This document shows positions 49,947-60,416 of a stretch of 64,000 bases of DNA, piece by piece. The stretch's first letter is position 1; every line of letters begins with the position of its first letter. Origin of the DNA: Bacteroidota bacterium (GTDB lineage Bacteria > Bacteroidota > Ignavibacteria > Palsa-1295); contig JAJPIQ010000028.1 in assembly GCA_021324685.1 (NCBI GenBank), forward strand, positions 1 through 64,000. The letters run 5' to 3'. The notes under the pieces were generated by a model, which saw only the letters and a program-made list of their open reading frames with translations, did no database searches and was not told the origin of the DNA. The translations under genes and the position numbers were made by a program.

Positions 49947-50036
49947 ACGATTCGAGATGTGCCTGTTTTCGGGAAGTGCCTGTTTTCGAGTTATGCTATT
50001 TTCGAATGTGCAGATTAAAGATATTTACATTCGATG

Positions 50037-50987
50037 CTATTTAACGGCATAAATGCGCATTCCGCTGGAGATATAATGGTTTACAGCGCGTACAGCTTGG
50101 AACACCGCCCGCTTAAAAAGGTTACGCGGCCGCGCGGCGCCGGGCTCCAGAATTCCATTCTTTTTCAGCCACTCCATCAGGAGGTCGCCCTGGTTGGTAA
50201 CGTGCGATTCCCGAAAACCGGCTTTTTTGAGATATTTCTGCATCGTCCGGTTCGAGAAATAATAAAGATGGCCTTCCGGCATAAAGTAAAACCACTCGGC
50301 GCCGCGCAGTTTGCGTTCGGGACCGTCGTAATTACCTGTGGCCATAAATAGAACTCCGCCCGGCTTGAGCCATCTCTGGATCGTACGCAACGATTCGAGC
50401 GGATGCGGCAGGTGCTCGATCACCTCCCGCATCACGATCGCGTCCCACGAATGTTCGGCAAAATTCGCCTCTTCGATCGACTTCGTCTCGACCGGAATGC
50501 CCATGTTCCTCACGAATTCGGCGGCATAACTCGAGAGCTCGAGACCCTGGCACTCGAAACCATGTTCGCGCGCCTTGGCGAGAAAGACTCCCGTCCCGCA
50601 CCCGATCTCTAACAAGGAACGGGGACCCGCATCGCGGGCGGTGGGACGGCGGGCATCGCGGGCGGTGGGACGGCGCCCATGGGTATCGAGAAGTTCCCGG
50701 ATGGTGTCCAGGTCCCAGTCGTGGAGCGAGTAGGCCGTGTTTTCGCCGCTGAACTCGGTCACGTCCCTGACATAGTTGACGCTCGTATCGAAGCCGTGCC
50801 CCTGAAAATAATCGGCATCGTACAGCTCGGCGATCTTCGCGCCTTTGAGGCGCGGGTTCGTATAGACCATGCCGCACCGCGCGCACTGCACGATCGAAAA
50901 ACCACGCTTGCGGTAACGTACCCGGGGCTCGTCCGCACCGCAAAGATCGCAGGGGACGCTCTCGAAATCGCTCGGTAAAAAATTCAC
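50037..50987 (-). CDS. Class I SAM-dependent methyltransferase with N-terminal zinc-binding motif
   Basis: CDLCGADEPRVRYRKRGFSIVQCARCGMVYTNPR; SLLEIGCGTGVFLAKA; VIEHLPHPLESLRTIQRWLKPGGVLFM. Confidence 0.92.
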   Translation of the reverse strand: MNFLPSDFESVPCDLCGADEPRVRYRKRGFSIVQCARCGMVYTNPRLKGAKIAELYDADYFQGHGFDTSVNYVRDVTEFSGENTAYSLHDWDLDTIRELLDTHGRRPTARDARRPTARDAGPRSLLEIGCGTGVFLAKAREHGFECQGLELSSYAAEFVRNMGIPVETKSIEEANFAEHSWDAIVMREVIEHLPHPLESLRTIQRWLKPGGVLFMATGNYDGPERKLRGAEWFYFMPEGHLYYFSNRTMQKYLKKAGFRESHVTNQGDLLMEWLKKNGILEPGAARPRNLFKRAVFQAVRAVNHYISSGMRIYAVK

Positions 50988-51467
50988 TGGCGTGGACTAA
51001 CCTACACAACCCTGAGCCTGTTCCGCGAGGGTAAAGGGGGTAATGCGGTGGCGGAAGAAGCATTGTTTCACCATCCGTCCTATCTGCAGTCAGGGAATAA
51101 CAGGACGACTATAGTTTACCGACCCCATTGTTTCTGCCGAATAAAGGCATTTCCCGGGAACGTTTTTTGAAAATATTTGTTCTAATTTTTGGAAAAATTT
51201 TAAAAAAAGTTCCAAAAGGGCCAGTGGCGGGTTGGGCGGAGGCAAAAAAGAGGTCGAAATTCATGAAAAAAGAGGCCAATTTCATGAAAAATTTCCCCCG
51301 CAGAAATATTTTCCCTTCTCCCCCGATAGAAAAACCTGTGGGATTGAGCGTATTCCCAAAAAAGATAAATGACCGGAGAAAATAAATGGCTGAAAACGAG
51401 ATACAGATCCTTGAAGTGTAAATACAGATGCCTGGAATGGAAATTCGCGATAGATTATTGTACCGCT

Positions 51468-53516
51468 ATGAAATGGCTCGGTACCGCTATGAAATGGCTG
51501 GCATTTGCCATCGTCGGTCTTTGGGCAGGCACGTGCGAGTGCCAGTGGCTGTCCGGGCCTAATACGGTCTCCTTCGCCCGACCTGCTGAAGGAAGGAGGG
51601 TCCATGCGGCGAGCCTTGCGCTTTCGGATCCGGCGCCAGAGTTGCCCTATTCCCTTTTTCAGAATGTGAATATTACGCGGTCCTCCCAGTGGGGCCAGTT
51701 CGAACCGTCCGTCGCGGTGCTCCTCGGGAATTCGCCGCAGAGCGACCGCCTGATCGCCGGCTTTATCGACGACACGGACGAGGCCGACCTCGCCTATGCG
51801 ACCTCTTCCGACGGCGGCCTCTCCTGGAGCCGCGCGCTGCTGCCCCAACGCACCAATGGCAGTTATGACATTGCGACCGATCCTTCGGTCGCCTTCAATT
51901 CGGGGGGCGCTGCGTTTTACGTGAGCGGCTATACGGACCTGCCGGCATTCCCCGCGAACGCCGTCGGCATTTTTCGTTCCACGGACGATGGCGGCGATTG
52001 GACCCAGCGGACCGACCTCTTCGAAAATATGGTCGATACCTCGAGCGACAAATATTATCTTGCGATCGACCGGAACCTCACGAGCCTCTATTATGGAACG
52101 ATCTACGTCGCCTGGGTGGACGAAGGGCCTTCCGGGAGGCCGCGGATCGTCTGCTCCCACTCGACCGACGAAGGGAATTCCTGGTCCGAACGGGTGTACC
52201 TCTCTCCGGAAGGAACGGTGACGGACCCGGTCCCTGCGGTCGAGGAGGACGGATCGGTGCTCGTTACGTACGTCGATTATCTCGACCGGAATCAAATTTT
52301 GGTTACCACTTCCAAAGATGGCGGGGCGACGTTTTCGGCCCCGCGGGAGATCGCTCCGTACCGGAACCTTGGGCCGATGCTCCCGAACGACGACCTCGGG
52401 TTCCAGAATATCGGTCCGCCCGATAGCGCCCTCGCGGTCAACAGCTTTCCGACGATCGCGATCGATGGGAACGAGGCGTATGTCGCCTGGTGCTCGGACG
52501 ATGCGGACCATGCTCCGCATGTCTGGCTCTCCATGAGCGGGGACGATGGCGCGACCTGGAGTTCGCCGCGAGCCGTCGAGACCGATTCGGTTCCGAATGC
52601 ATCGGCGAGATTTTTTCCGTGGGCGGCCATCGATCCGAATACCCACGATGTCGGCATTGCCTATTATGCGGCCTGGATGGACACGGTCGCGAAATCGGAC
52701 GGAACGGACCGGATGCTCGAGGCCGGCCTTTATCTCGCGCATTCCCGCGATAGCGGACGGACCTTCGCTACACGGCGAATTTCGAGCGCGACGTTCGACC
52801 CGATCGTGAACGAAGATTATCGTTCCGTCGAAGGCCAGACGCTCTGGTTCTTTGGCGATTACATTGGGCTGGTGGCGGACCGGGACGTCTGGCGTCCGGT
52901 CTGGTGCGATAGCCGCAGCGGGGAAGCCGAAATTTATACGGCGAACGTCGATCCTTATACTCCACTGCCCGTGACGGACCTCGAGGCCCACGATACGACC
53001 GTGGGCGGACGTCCGGGAACGGTCCTCACGTGGACCGACCCGGTCCGGACCGTCTTCGGGTATCCGATTGCCGGGCCTGTTCTTTATACGGTGTATGTGG
53101 ACAGCACGGAACTTACCGTGCTTGGAGCTTCGGGGTTCGTCGATACGTCATCTTCGGAAGGCCATATCTATCGGGTGTACGACGGTTCGTGGGATTCGGT
53201 GAGGGGAAGCAAAGCGGGCGTGGAACTCGCCGCGCGTTCCGAAACCGTGAGCGTACGCTGGGCATCGGAACCCGCGGTGCTGGACCGCGAGGACCGGCTC
53301 ACGGTCGAGAGCGAAGAGCCGGGGCGCGTCTCCGTCGTGTTTTACGACGCGCTCGGACGCGCGCTCGGGCCGCCGATGAGCGACGATATGGTTTCCTCCC
53401 ACCACGAACTGGTCTTTACCCCAACGCGAACGGGCGCGCAGTTCTTCGTGCTGCAGGAAACGACGTCGCGCGGGGTCCGCGCCATCACCGGGAAGGTCAC
53501 GGTGCTGGCGCCGTAG
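51468..53516 (+). CDS. Secreted Asp-box (sialidase-like) beta-propeller protein with a degenerate T9SS-like C-terminus (alternative start 51489)
   Basis: Asp boxes SSDGGLSW, STDDGGDW, STDEGNSW, SKDGGATF, SGDDGATW, SRDSGRTF; C-terminal VVFYDALGRALG. Confidence 0.8.
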   Translation: MKWLGTAMKWLAFAIVGLWAGTCECQWLSGPNTVSFARPAEGRRVHAASLALSDPAPELPYSLFQNVNITRSSQWGQFEPSVAVLLGNSPQSDRLIAGFIDDTDEADLAYATSSDGGLSWSRALLPQRTNGSYDIATDPSVAFNSGGAAFYVSGYTDLPAFPANAVGIFRSTDDGGDWTQRTDLFENMVDTSSDKYYLAIDRNLTSLYYGTIYVAWVDEGPSGRPRIVCSHSTDEGNSWSERVYLSPEGTVTDPVPAVEEDGSVLVTYVDYLDRNQILVTTSKDGGATFSAPREIAPYRNLGPMLPNDDLGFQNIGPPDSALAVNSFPTIAIDGNEAYVAWCSDDADHAPHVWLSMSGDDGATWSSPRAVETDSVPNASARFFPWAAIDPNTHDVGIAYYAAWMDTVAKSDGTDRMLEAGLYLAHSRDSGRTFATRRISSATFDPIVNEDYRSVEGQTLWFFGDYIGLVADRDVWRPVWCDSRSGEAEIYTANVDPYTPLPVTDLEAHDTTVGGRPGTVLTWTDPVRTVFGYPIAGPVLYTVYVDSTELTVLGASGFVDTSSSEGHIYRVYDGSWDSVRGSKAGVELAARSETVSVRWASEPAVLDREDRLTVESEEPGRVSVVFYDALGRALGPPMSDDMVSSHHELVFTPTRTGAQFFVLQETTSRGVRAITGKVTVLAP

Positions 53517-56500
53517 GAACCGTTCCTTCGCCTTCGTGCAGCCGGGCCTCCGGAGTCTCCATCCGCTTTCGGAACCGTTCCTCGAAGATCGTGTAGAGCG
53601 TTGGAACGAAGAAGAGGGTGAGCAGCGTGGACAGTGAGAGGCCGCCGATCACCGCGATCGCCAGGGGGGCCTGGGTTTTTTCACCGCCCATGCCCATGGC
53701 CATCGGGATCAGGCCGAGGACCGTTGCGATCGAGGTCATGAGGATCGGCTTGAGCCGCGTCCGGCCGCCATCGATAACGGCCCGGTGCAGGTCCTCCCCT
53801 TTCATGCGCAGGTGGTTCGTGTAATCGACTAAAAGAATTCCGTTCGATACGACGATCCCCACCATCACGATAATGCCCTGAAAGCTCGTCACCGAGAGCG
53901 TCGTGCCCGTCAGGAATAGTGCCCAGAGCACGCCGACCAGGCCGAAGGGAACGGTGAACATGATGATGAACGGGTCGAGCAGGGACTGGAACTGCGAGGC
54001 CATCACGACATAGACCAGCAGGATCGCCAGCGCGAACGCCATGGCAAGACCTGCAAACGTCTGCTGCTGCTGTTCGACGTTACCGCCTAACTTCACCTGG
54101 AACCCTGGAGGCAAGGAAATTTTGTCGAGTTTTGCCTGGATGTCCTGCGCAACACTTCCTAAATCGCGACCGCTGACTTCGGCGGTCACATCGATGATGC
54201 GCTGCTGGTACTTGCGATCGATCTCAACCGGCGAAGCCGATTGCTTAATGTCGGCGATCTCGCCGAGTAGGACCTGCTGCCCGGACGGTGTCGTGACCAA
54301 CAATTTTCGAAGATCGTCGATCGAAGAACGATAATTGGTATCGAGCCTGACCAGGATGTTGTATTGATTGCCGTTTACCGGGTCGCTATAGAGCGATGCG
54401 ACGGCACCGTTGATGGCGGCATTGATCGTGTTCGAGATTTGTGCTACGTCGATGCCGAGAATACCGGCCTTTTGCCGGTCGATCTGGATATCGAGTTCCG
54501 GAAGGTTCGCTTCTCTCGAAGATTGTGCGTTCACAGTGCCGGGCGTCGATTTGACGGCTGCCAGTACTTCATTGGCCAGTTTGGTCCCCTGGTCGAGATC
54601 GAACCCGCGAACTTCGATATCGATCGGCGCAGCCGATCCGAAATTGAGTAGAAACCGTAAAAATCCGCTCGGGCTGACGATCACAGAAGCGCCAAGATAA
54701 TTCGAAATCTTCGGCCGGATCGAGTCCATGATCTGGAAAATGGAACGGCTGCGCTCGTCCGGCGATGTAAGCGAAACCTGAATATTCGCTGCATGTTCGC
54801 CGGTATTGCGACCGAAGAAATTCCCGCTCTTGGCCGAGGGAACGCCAACGTCGGAAACCATGGCGGTTATTTCAGGAATATTCTTTCGCATCAGTTCTTC
54901 AATCGCGGCGACGGTCTTCGTCGTTTCTTCGAGTCGCGTTCCGACGGGATCCTTCACCGTGACGGTAAAGACGCTTTCGTCCTGGTCCGGGAAGAATTCG
55001 GTCCCGATAAATTTGAACAGGAAGACGGAGACCGCAGCGATGGCAAGGATGCCGATAATGATCGATTTTCGATGATGAAGCGCCCATTCGAGCGCACGCG
55101 CATAGGCATGGTCGATCGCTTCGATCTTATCGTGGAAAAAGACGCGGAGCCGGTCGGACAGTTTGTTCGACTCGCGGTTCATCTCTTTTTCCGGCGGAAG
55201 GAATTTGAGGCAGAGCAACGGCGTGATCGTCCGCGAAACGAAGAACGACCCGAAGAGCGCCACCGCAATCGTGAGCGTGAGCGGAATAAAGAGGAGCTTC
55301 GCGATGCCCGTCAGGAAGACAACGGGAAGGAATACAATGACCGTCGTCAGCGTCGAAACGAAGATCGGCGTCGCGACCTCGCTCGCGGCGGCAAGCGTTT
55401 GTTGGATCTTCGATTCGCCGGGGCGTGGATGGTTGTAATGACGGCTGATGGCTTCCAATTCGACAATGGAATCGTCCACCAACCTTCCTACGGCCAGCGC
55501 CAGGCCGCCAAACGTCATGATGTTCAATGTAATGTTCCCAAACCGGAACATGATGAACGTGATGAGAATGGACATCGGGATCGCGACGATGATAATGATC
55601 GTACCGCGAAGATTTCGCAGGAAGATCATGATGATCGCCATGGCGAGAATAGATCCGATGAGGGCTTCCCGAGAAAGCCCGTTGATCGTCTGACGAATAT
55701 AGAGCGATTGGTCGAAGGTGAGCGCGATATGAACGTTTGGCGGGACTCCTGTTAAATGAGGAATGGCCTTCATCACATTATCGACCACGGCGACCGTGTT
55801 CGCATTACCCAGTTTCTGCACCCGCAGGACCACTCCCGGTTTCCCGTCGACGCGGATCGTTTCCGTCTGTTCCTGGTAACTATCCTCGACACGCGCGACG
55901 TCCCGAATGCGGACGGGAACCCCTCCGCTGTCCGAAAGGACGATATCGCCGATCGGCTGGACGAGATTGAAAAGACTTTCCGTCTTCAACGCATAATCGA
56001 AGACGCCGCTTTTGAGGTCTCCGGAGGGTACGATCAGATTCGAATTCTGGATCGCCGTTACGACCTTCGCGATCGGAAGCCCAAGCGCCTGAATACGGTC
56101 GCGATCGACCACGACATGAATCTCGCGAATACGGCCCCCGGTTACTTGTGCCGACGCAACGCCATTCAAGTGCTCGAGCTGCGGCTCGATGGTATTGTAG
56201 GCGAGATCGTAGAGATCGCGCTCGTCCATTTGGCCTGAGACCGCGAGGGTAATAACGGGAACGTTCGTAATGTCGAACCGGAGCGAGATCGGCGGCTGCA
56301 CCCCGGTCGGGAGCGTGTTCATCACGCGGTTCAGACGCTGGATCACATCGACCAGTCCGACATCGACATTCGCACCCCAGTTAAAATTGATACGGACCTG
56401 TGAAATTCCCTCCCGCGTTGCCGATTGAATATAATCGACATCGTTTACCGAGCTGACGCCGCGCTCGACAATCTGGGTGACCGATTGCTCCATGTCCATC

Positions 56501-56667
56501 GGTGCCGCGCCGGTATAAAACGTGATCGTCGTAACAACGGGGATCGAAACGTTCGGCAGCAGGTCGATCGGCAATTGCTCGAGCGAAACAATACCGAGCA
56601 CGAAGATCGTGAAACCGAACAGAAACGTCGAGATCGGATATTTAAGAGCAAGCCGGGTTAACCACAT
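53497..56667 (-). CDS. RND-family efflux transporter permease (AcrB/HAE1-like)
   Basis: About 1056 aa; GGLALAVGRLVDDSIVELEAISRH; FPDQDESVFTVTVKDPVGTRLEET; LLVYVVMASQFQSLLDPFIIMFTVPFGLVG. Confidence 0.96.
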   Translation of the reverse strand: MWLTRLALKYPISTFLFGFTIFVLGIVSLEQLPIDLLPNVSIPVVTTITFYTGAAPMDMEQSVTQIVERGVSSVNDVDYIQSATREGISQVRINFNWGANVDVGLVDVIQRLNRVMNTLPTGVQPPISLRFDITNVPVITLAVSGQMDERDLYDLAYNTIEPQLEHLNGVASAQVTGGRIREIHVVVDRDRIQALGLPIAKVVTAIQNSNLIVPSGDLKSGVFDYALKTESLFNLVQPIGDIVLSDSGGVPVRIRDVARVEDSYQEQTETIRVDGKPGVVLRVQKLGNANTVAVVDNVMKAIPHLTGVPPNVHIALTFDQSLYIRQTINGLSREALIGSILAMAIIMIFLRNLRGTIIIIVAIPMSILITFIMFRFGNITLNIMTFGGLALAVGRLVDDSIVELEAISRHYNHPRPGESKIQQTLAAASEVATPIFVSTLTTVIVFLPVVFLTGIAKLLFIPLTLTIAVALFGSFFVSRTITPLLCLKFLPPEKEMNRESNKLSDRLRVFFHDKIEAIDHAYARALEWALHHRKSIIIGILAIAAVSVFLFKFIGTEFFPDQDESVFTVTVKDPVGTRLEETTKTVAAIEELMRKNIPEITAMVSDVGVPSAKSGNFFGRNTGEHAANIQVSLTSPDERSRSIFQIMDSIRPKISNYLGASVIVSPSGFLRFLLNFGSAAPIDIEVRGFDLDQGTKLANEVLAAVKSTPGTVNAQSSREANLPELDIQIDRQKAGILGIDVAQISNTINAAINGAVASLYSDPVNGNQYNILVRLDTNYRSSIDDLRKLLVTTPSGQQVLLGEIADIKQSASPVEIDRKYQQRIIDVTAEVSGRDLGSVAQDIQAKLDKISLPPGFQVKLGGNVEQQQQTFAGLAMAFALAILLVYVVMASQFQSLLDPFIIMFTVPFGLVGVLWALFLTGTTLSVTSFQGIIVMVGIVVSNGILLVDYTNHLRMKGEDLHRAVIDGGRTRLKPILMTSIATVLGLIPMAMGMGGEKTQAPLAIAVIGGLSLSTLLTLFFVPTLYTIFEERFRKRMETPEARLHEGEGTVPTAPAP

Positions 56668-56702
56668 GAGAGAAAATCAGAACGACAATGATCGGAGAGT
56701 TT

Positions 56703-57836
56703 TTATGGACGGTTGGGTGAGGCAGAATGAACCGATGTGTCGATCGGGGCGGCCGTTGAATCGGACGGATTTTTTACGATCATGACCTTCCCGTTCGGGT
56801 GCACAAAGGTTTGGCCTGTGACAATGACCTGTTCCGTCCCGTCGAGGCCGGAAGTAATTTCCAAACGACCGTTTTCCGTTACGCCGATCTGGACATCGCG
56901 CCGTTTCGCAAGACCATTTTCGACGACATAAACGTAGGTCCCATTATTATCGCGAAGAACGGCTTCGGGCGGCAGCGTGAGCGCCGCTGGATTTTCTCCT
57001 AAAATCAATGTGACACGCGCGAACTCACCCGGTTTGATCGTCTCGTCTCGATTGGGAATCAGGATCTCGACCGGCATCGTCCGCGTCGTTGTCGTCAGGG
57101 CTTGCGCGGAGCGCGAAACGAATGCGGAAAATTCACGACCGGGAATCACGTCGACCGTAGCAACGGCCCGCTTGACCTCGGGAATTTTCTGAACGTCGCG
57201 ATCGAGCACATTGACGTCGATCTTGACCGTATCGATGTCCATAATGGTAAAGATCGTGCTGTTACTGTTGCCGACGATCGGATTCGAAGTGACGACGGAA
57301 CCCGGATCGAGCCAACGTTTCGTGACAAAGCCGTGAAACGGCGCGCGGATGATCGAATAGTCGAGCTGAATTCGTGACGCTTCGTAATTGGCCGCCGCCG
57401 TACGAAGGGCTGCAATGGCATTGTCCAGGTCCTGCTGCGAAGCAAGATTCTTTGCTGCAAGATCGCGCTCCCGAGCTTCCGTGGCTTTCGCATTATAATA
57501 GGTGGCTTCCGTCTGCAGTGCCGCCTGATGTGCGGCGCTGGTATCGACAAGGGCGATCACCTGATTCTGACGGACGGTCTTGCCCATATCGGTATAGAGC
57601 GCTTCGAGCAGTCCGGAGACCCGGCTGAACACGTTCGCCTGCAACACGGGCAGCACATCGCCATTGTACTCGAGCTTATAGGTAATGTCCATCCGTTCGG
57701 GCTGCGCGACCACGACCGGTGGAACGGGAGCTTTTTTCGGAGCGGCCGGCTTTGCCGTAAATACTCGAAATAGAACGAAAACCAGGATGAGGAACGCGAC
57801 GGCCCCAATGAGAGAATATTTTATCTTTTTATTCAT
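56703..57836 (-). CDS. RND efflux periplasmic adaptor (HlyD/AcrA-like)
   Basis: ANVFSRVSGLLEALYTDMGKTVRQNQVIALVDTS; IRAPFHGFVTKRWLDPGSVV; start MNKKIKYSLIGAV. Confidence 0.94.
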   Translation of the reverse strand: MNKKIKYSLIGAVAFLILVFVLFRVFTAKPAAPKKAPVPPVVVAQPERMDITYKLEYNGDVLPVLQANVFSRVSGLLEALYTDMGKTVRQNQVIALVDTSAAHQAALQTEATYYNAKATEARERDLAAKNLASQQDLDNAIAALRTAAANYEASRIQLDYSIIRAPFHGFVTKRWLDPGSVVTSNPIVGNSNSTIFTIMDIDTVKIDVNVLDRDVQKIPEVKRAVATVDVIPGREFSAFVSRSAQALTTTTRTMPVEILIPNRDETIKPGEFARVTLILGENPAALTLPPEAVLRDNNGTYVYVVENGLAKRRDVQIGVTENGRLEITSGLDGTEQVIVTGQTFVHPNGKVMIVKNPSDSTAAPIDTSVHSASPNRP

Positions 57837-58016
57837 TTCCTTGCGAAGGAAGTGCACTATTGGTGCACATGAGCACGCGAAAAAAAGATCGACAGGTGAC
57901 GGTTAATCCTTCACAGAGAAGGGCCTGCTTTTAGGCGCTCATGAAACACAGCCTCCTACGCAAGAAAGTCCCGTTTGTTCATAAATGAAGAACAAATCAT
58001 AACTCCTGAGAGTATC

Positions 58017-59873
58017 TTAAGCCTCTTCCACATACGCTTCCATCGCATGGTAATAAGGGAGCCCGAGGTTGTAGAAGCGGCGAGCAGTCGCCGTGTTGCG
58101 GTCGGCAACGCGCTGCCAGAACTCACGCTCGTCGGGACCCGGGAACATAGCGCGGTCCTTTTGGGACTGGTGTTTGAAAATCGCTTCGAGCTTGAGCGCA
58201 AGTTCCGTTTCGCTCATCGGAACTAATATATCCGCTTCGTCGAGCGGCCACTCCTGCCAGGCGCCGCGATAGAGCCAGAGCACAGGCCGATCCGTCCTTC
58301 CTGAGAGTGCCTGCCGGATGATCCACAGGCAGACCCGGTGCGTACCGTGAGGATCGGATAAATCGCCGGCGGCAAGAATTCGGTGGGGCTTTATTTTTTC
58401 GAGCAACGTACGGGTCTGTTCGATATCCGCATTTCCGGGCGGCGCTTTTTCGATCGCGCCGGTCTGGTAGAACGGCAGGTTCATAAAAATGCAGTGGTCG
58501 CGTTTCAGGCCCACGTGCATCGCCGCACTCACCGCTTCGGCTTCGCGAATGTATTGCTTGATGTGACCAACTTCCGGGATATCGATCTCGCCCGGCAATT
58601 TCTCGGCAAGGAATCGCTCGATCTTTTTTTCGATCCCGCGGTGCGCAGCCGGATCGATTCCCACGGCGCTCAAATACTTTCCAACAAAATCGAGATACCG
58701 GAGCACGTCGTGGTCGAAGACCGCGATGTTGCCGCTGGTCTGGTACGCGACGTACACTTCGTTCCCGTTCTCCACGAGTTTGCGGAACATTCCCCCGGCC
58801 GAAATAACATCGTCGTCCGGATGCGGGCTGAAAAGAATAATGCGCTCGCCTTTGGGAAGCTTATGATGATCGCGGACTTTGTGCCCCAATTCCCTTGCTG
58901 CCGAACGATTGAGCGAGTCGGCGCCGGACCGGTGCGGCCCTTCCCGCAGCCCTCCATCGGGTGCGACCACCAGCGACGCGAGCCCATGCGCGATATAGTT
59001 GTCCTCTGAAAGTTCCACGATCGGCTTTTGGAGCTGTTCGGCGAGCCAGATGATCGCCCGAAGTTTTTCCGCGTGGCTTTGGAACGAATAATATTGCTGG
59101 ACGAGCCACGGCGTTTTCACCCGCGTGAGCTCGGCCGCTGCATTGGAGTCGAGATGAAAGCTCGCGTTCGGATGCCCTTGCAGCAACGACGCCGGAAGTT
59201 CTGCGGTGCGCGGCCCTTCGACGGCCCGCCGGACCACACTCGCTTTATTCTCGCCAAGGGCGGCCAGCACGATCTCCCGCGAAGCCAGAATGGTCGCCAC
59301 GCCCATCGTAATAGCTTCCCGAGGCACGTTCGCTTCGCCAAAAAAATCGGCAGCGGCATCGCGCCGTGTGAAGGGATGGATCATGACGAGCCGTGTTCGC
59401 GCTTCCTGCGGAGTTCCCGGCTCGTTAAAACCGATGTGGCCGCTTCGGCCAATACCGAGGACCACAAGGTCGATCCCGCCCGCCTCCGCGATCGCGCGCT
59501 CGTAGGCGTCGCAATACGCTGGAACTTCTTCCCGGGCGAGTGTGCCGTCGGGAATGTGAATGTTCTCAGGCCGGATATTCACATGCCGGAACAGGTGCGT
59601 CTGCATAAAGCGATGGTAGCTTTGCAGCGCTTCGGGGTTAATCGGATAGTATTCGTCGAGATTGAACGTGCGGACCTCCGAAAGGTCGAGACCCTGTTTG
59701 TGCAGGGCAATAAGTTCTCGGTAAATACCTTTCGGGGTCGAACCGGTGGGAAGCCCGAGCACGGCATTCGGCTTCTTTCGTACCAGCGCCGCGATGCGCT
59801 CCGCCACCGCGCGCGCCAGTGTGGTATGGTCCTCGTGGATAATAACTGGAATTTTTGCGGGATCGGTCGTCAT
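58017..59873 (-). CDS. nagB: Glucosamine-6-phosphate deaminase (N-terminal) fused to PIG-L/LmbE deacetylase-like domain (C-terminal)
   Basis: LGLPTGSTPKGIYRELIAL; LVVLGIGRSGHIGFNEPG; C-terminal IILFSPHPDDDVISAGGMFRKLVENGNEVYVAYQTSG. Confidence 0.93.
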   Translation of the reverse strand: MTTDPAKIPVIIHEDHTTLARAVAERIAALVRKKPNAVLGLPTGSTPKGIYRELIALHKQGLDLSEVRTFNLDEYYPINPEALQSYHRFMQTHLFRHVNIRPENIHIPDGTLAREEVPAYCDAYERAIAEAGGIDLVVLGIGRSGHIGFNEPGTPQEARTRLVMIHPFTRRDAAADFFGEANVPREAITMGVATILASREIVLAALGENKASVVRRAVEGPRTAELPASLLQGHPNASFHLDSNAAAELTRVKTPWLVQQYYSFQSHAEKLRAIIWLAEQLQKPIVELSEDNYIAHGLASLVVAPDGGLREGPHRSGADSLNRSAARELGHKVRDHHKLPKGERIILFSPHPDDDVISAGGMFRKLVENGNEVYVAYQTSGNIAVFDHDVLRYLDFVGKYLSAVGIDPAAHRGIEKKIERFLAEKLPGEIDIPEVGHIKQYIREAEAVSAAMHVGLKRDHCIFMNLPFYQTGAIEKAPPGNADIEQTRTLLEKIKPHRILAAGDLSDPHGTHRVCLWIIRQALSGRTDRPVLWLYRGAWQEWPLDEADILVPMSETELALKLEAIFKHQSQKDRAMFPGPDEREFWQRVADRNTATARRFYNLGLPYYHAMEAYVEEA

Positions 59874-59912
59874 GACACTCGGCCATTCAGCAAAGGACGG
59901 GCCTGTTCAAAA

Positions 59913-60416
59913 TTAAAGTTGGAGCGACATGTGGTCCTCGTCATAGCGTTGGCCGTCGTATTGAAGGAACTCCGGTTCGCGGCCCCACGTCACAAAGCCA
60001 TGAGCTAAGTAGAGAGCTTTTGCGGCGCTATTATCGGCCCGGACGCCAAGCTCGATCCGCTCGACACCGGGAATGCAGCGCGCATGAGCGATCGCCGCTT
60101 CCATCAGCGCATGGCCGATTTTGCGGCCTCGATATTCGGGACGTACATAGACGCTCACGATATTCATCTTATGAAGGCGTTTTGAACGTGGTTCATGGAA
60201 GATCGCGATAATGCCGGCGATCTTTTCGGCATCGAATGCTCCAAAGGTCGCATTCTCGGGGCGTTGTGCGACAAATCGCTCGCGTACCATTTCAACAGTG
60301 CGCGGCTCCTCTTCTTCGTAGGAAGAAAGAAAAGATGTCGGCTCATCCCGCAGTGCCGCCAATCGGCAGTCGCGGAACGCTTCGGCATCGCTCGCGGTAA
60401 CTTTTCGAACGATCAT
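59913..60416 (-). CDS. GNAT-family N-acetyltransferase
   Basis: MNIVSVYVRPEYRGRKIGHALMEAAIAHA...ELGVRADNSAAKALYLAHGF. Confidence 0.93.
   Translation of the reverse strand: MIVRKVTASDAEAFRDCRLAALRDEPTSFLSSYEEEEPRTVEMVRERFVAQRPENATFGAFDAEKIAGIIAIFHEPRSKRLHKMNIVSVYVRPEYRGRKIGHALMEAAIAHARCIPGVERIELGVRADNSAAKALYLAHGFVTWGREPEFLQYDGQRYDEDHMSLQL

Noticed and set aside
53497-53516. 20-bp overlap of convergent sialidase-like and RND genes as unusual
   Set aside because: Short convergent overlaps are common in compact genomes
58017-59873. NagB/PIG-L fusion as a novel architecture
   Set aside because: Long NagB proteins with a C-terminal LmbE-like domain are already known in Bacteroidota
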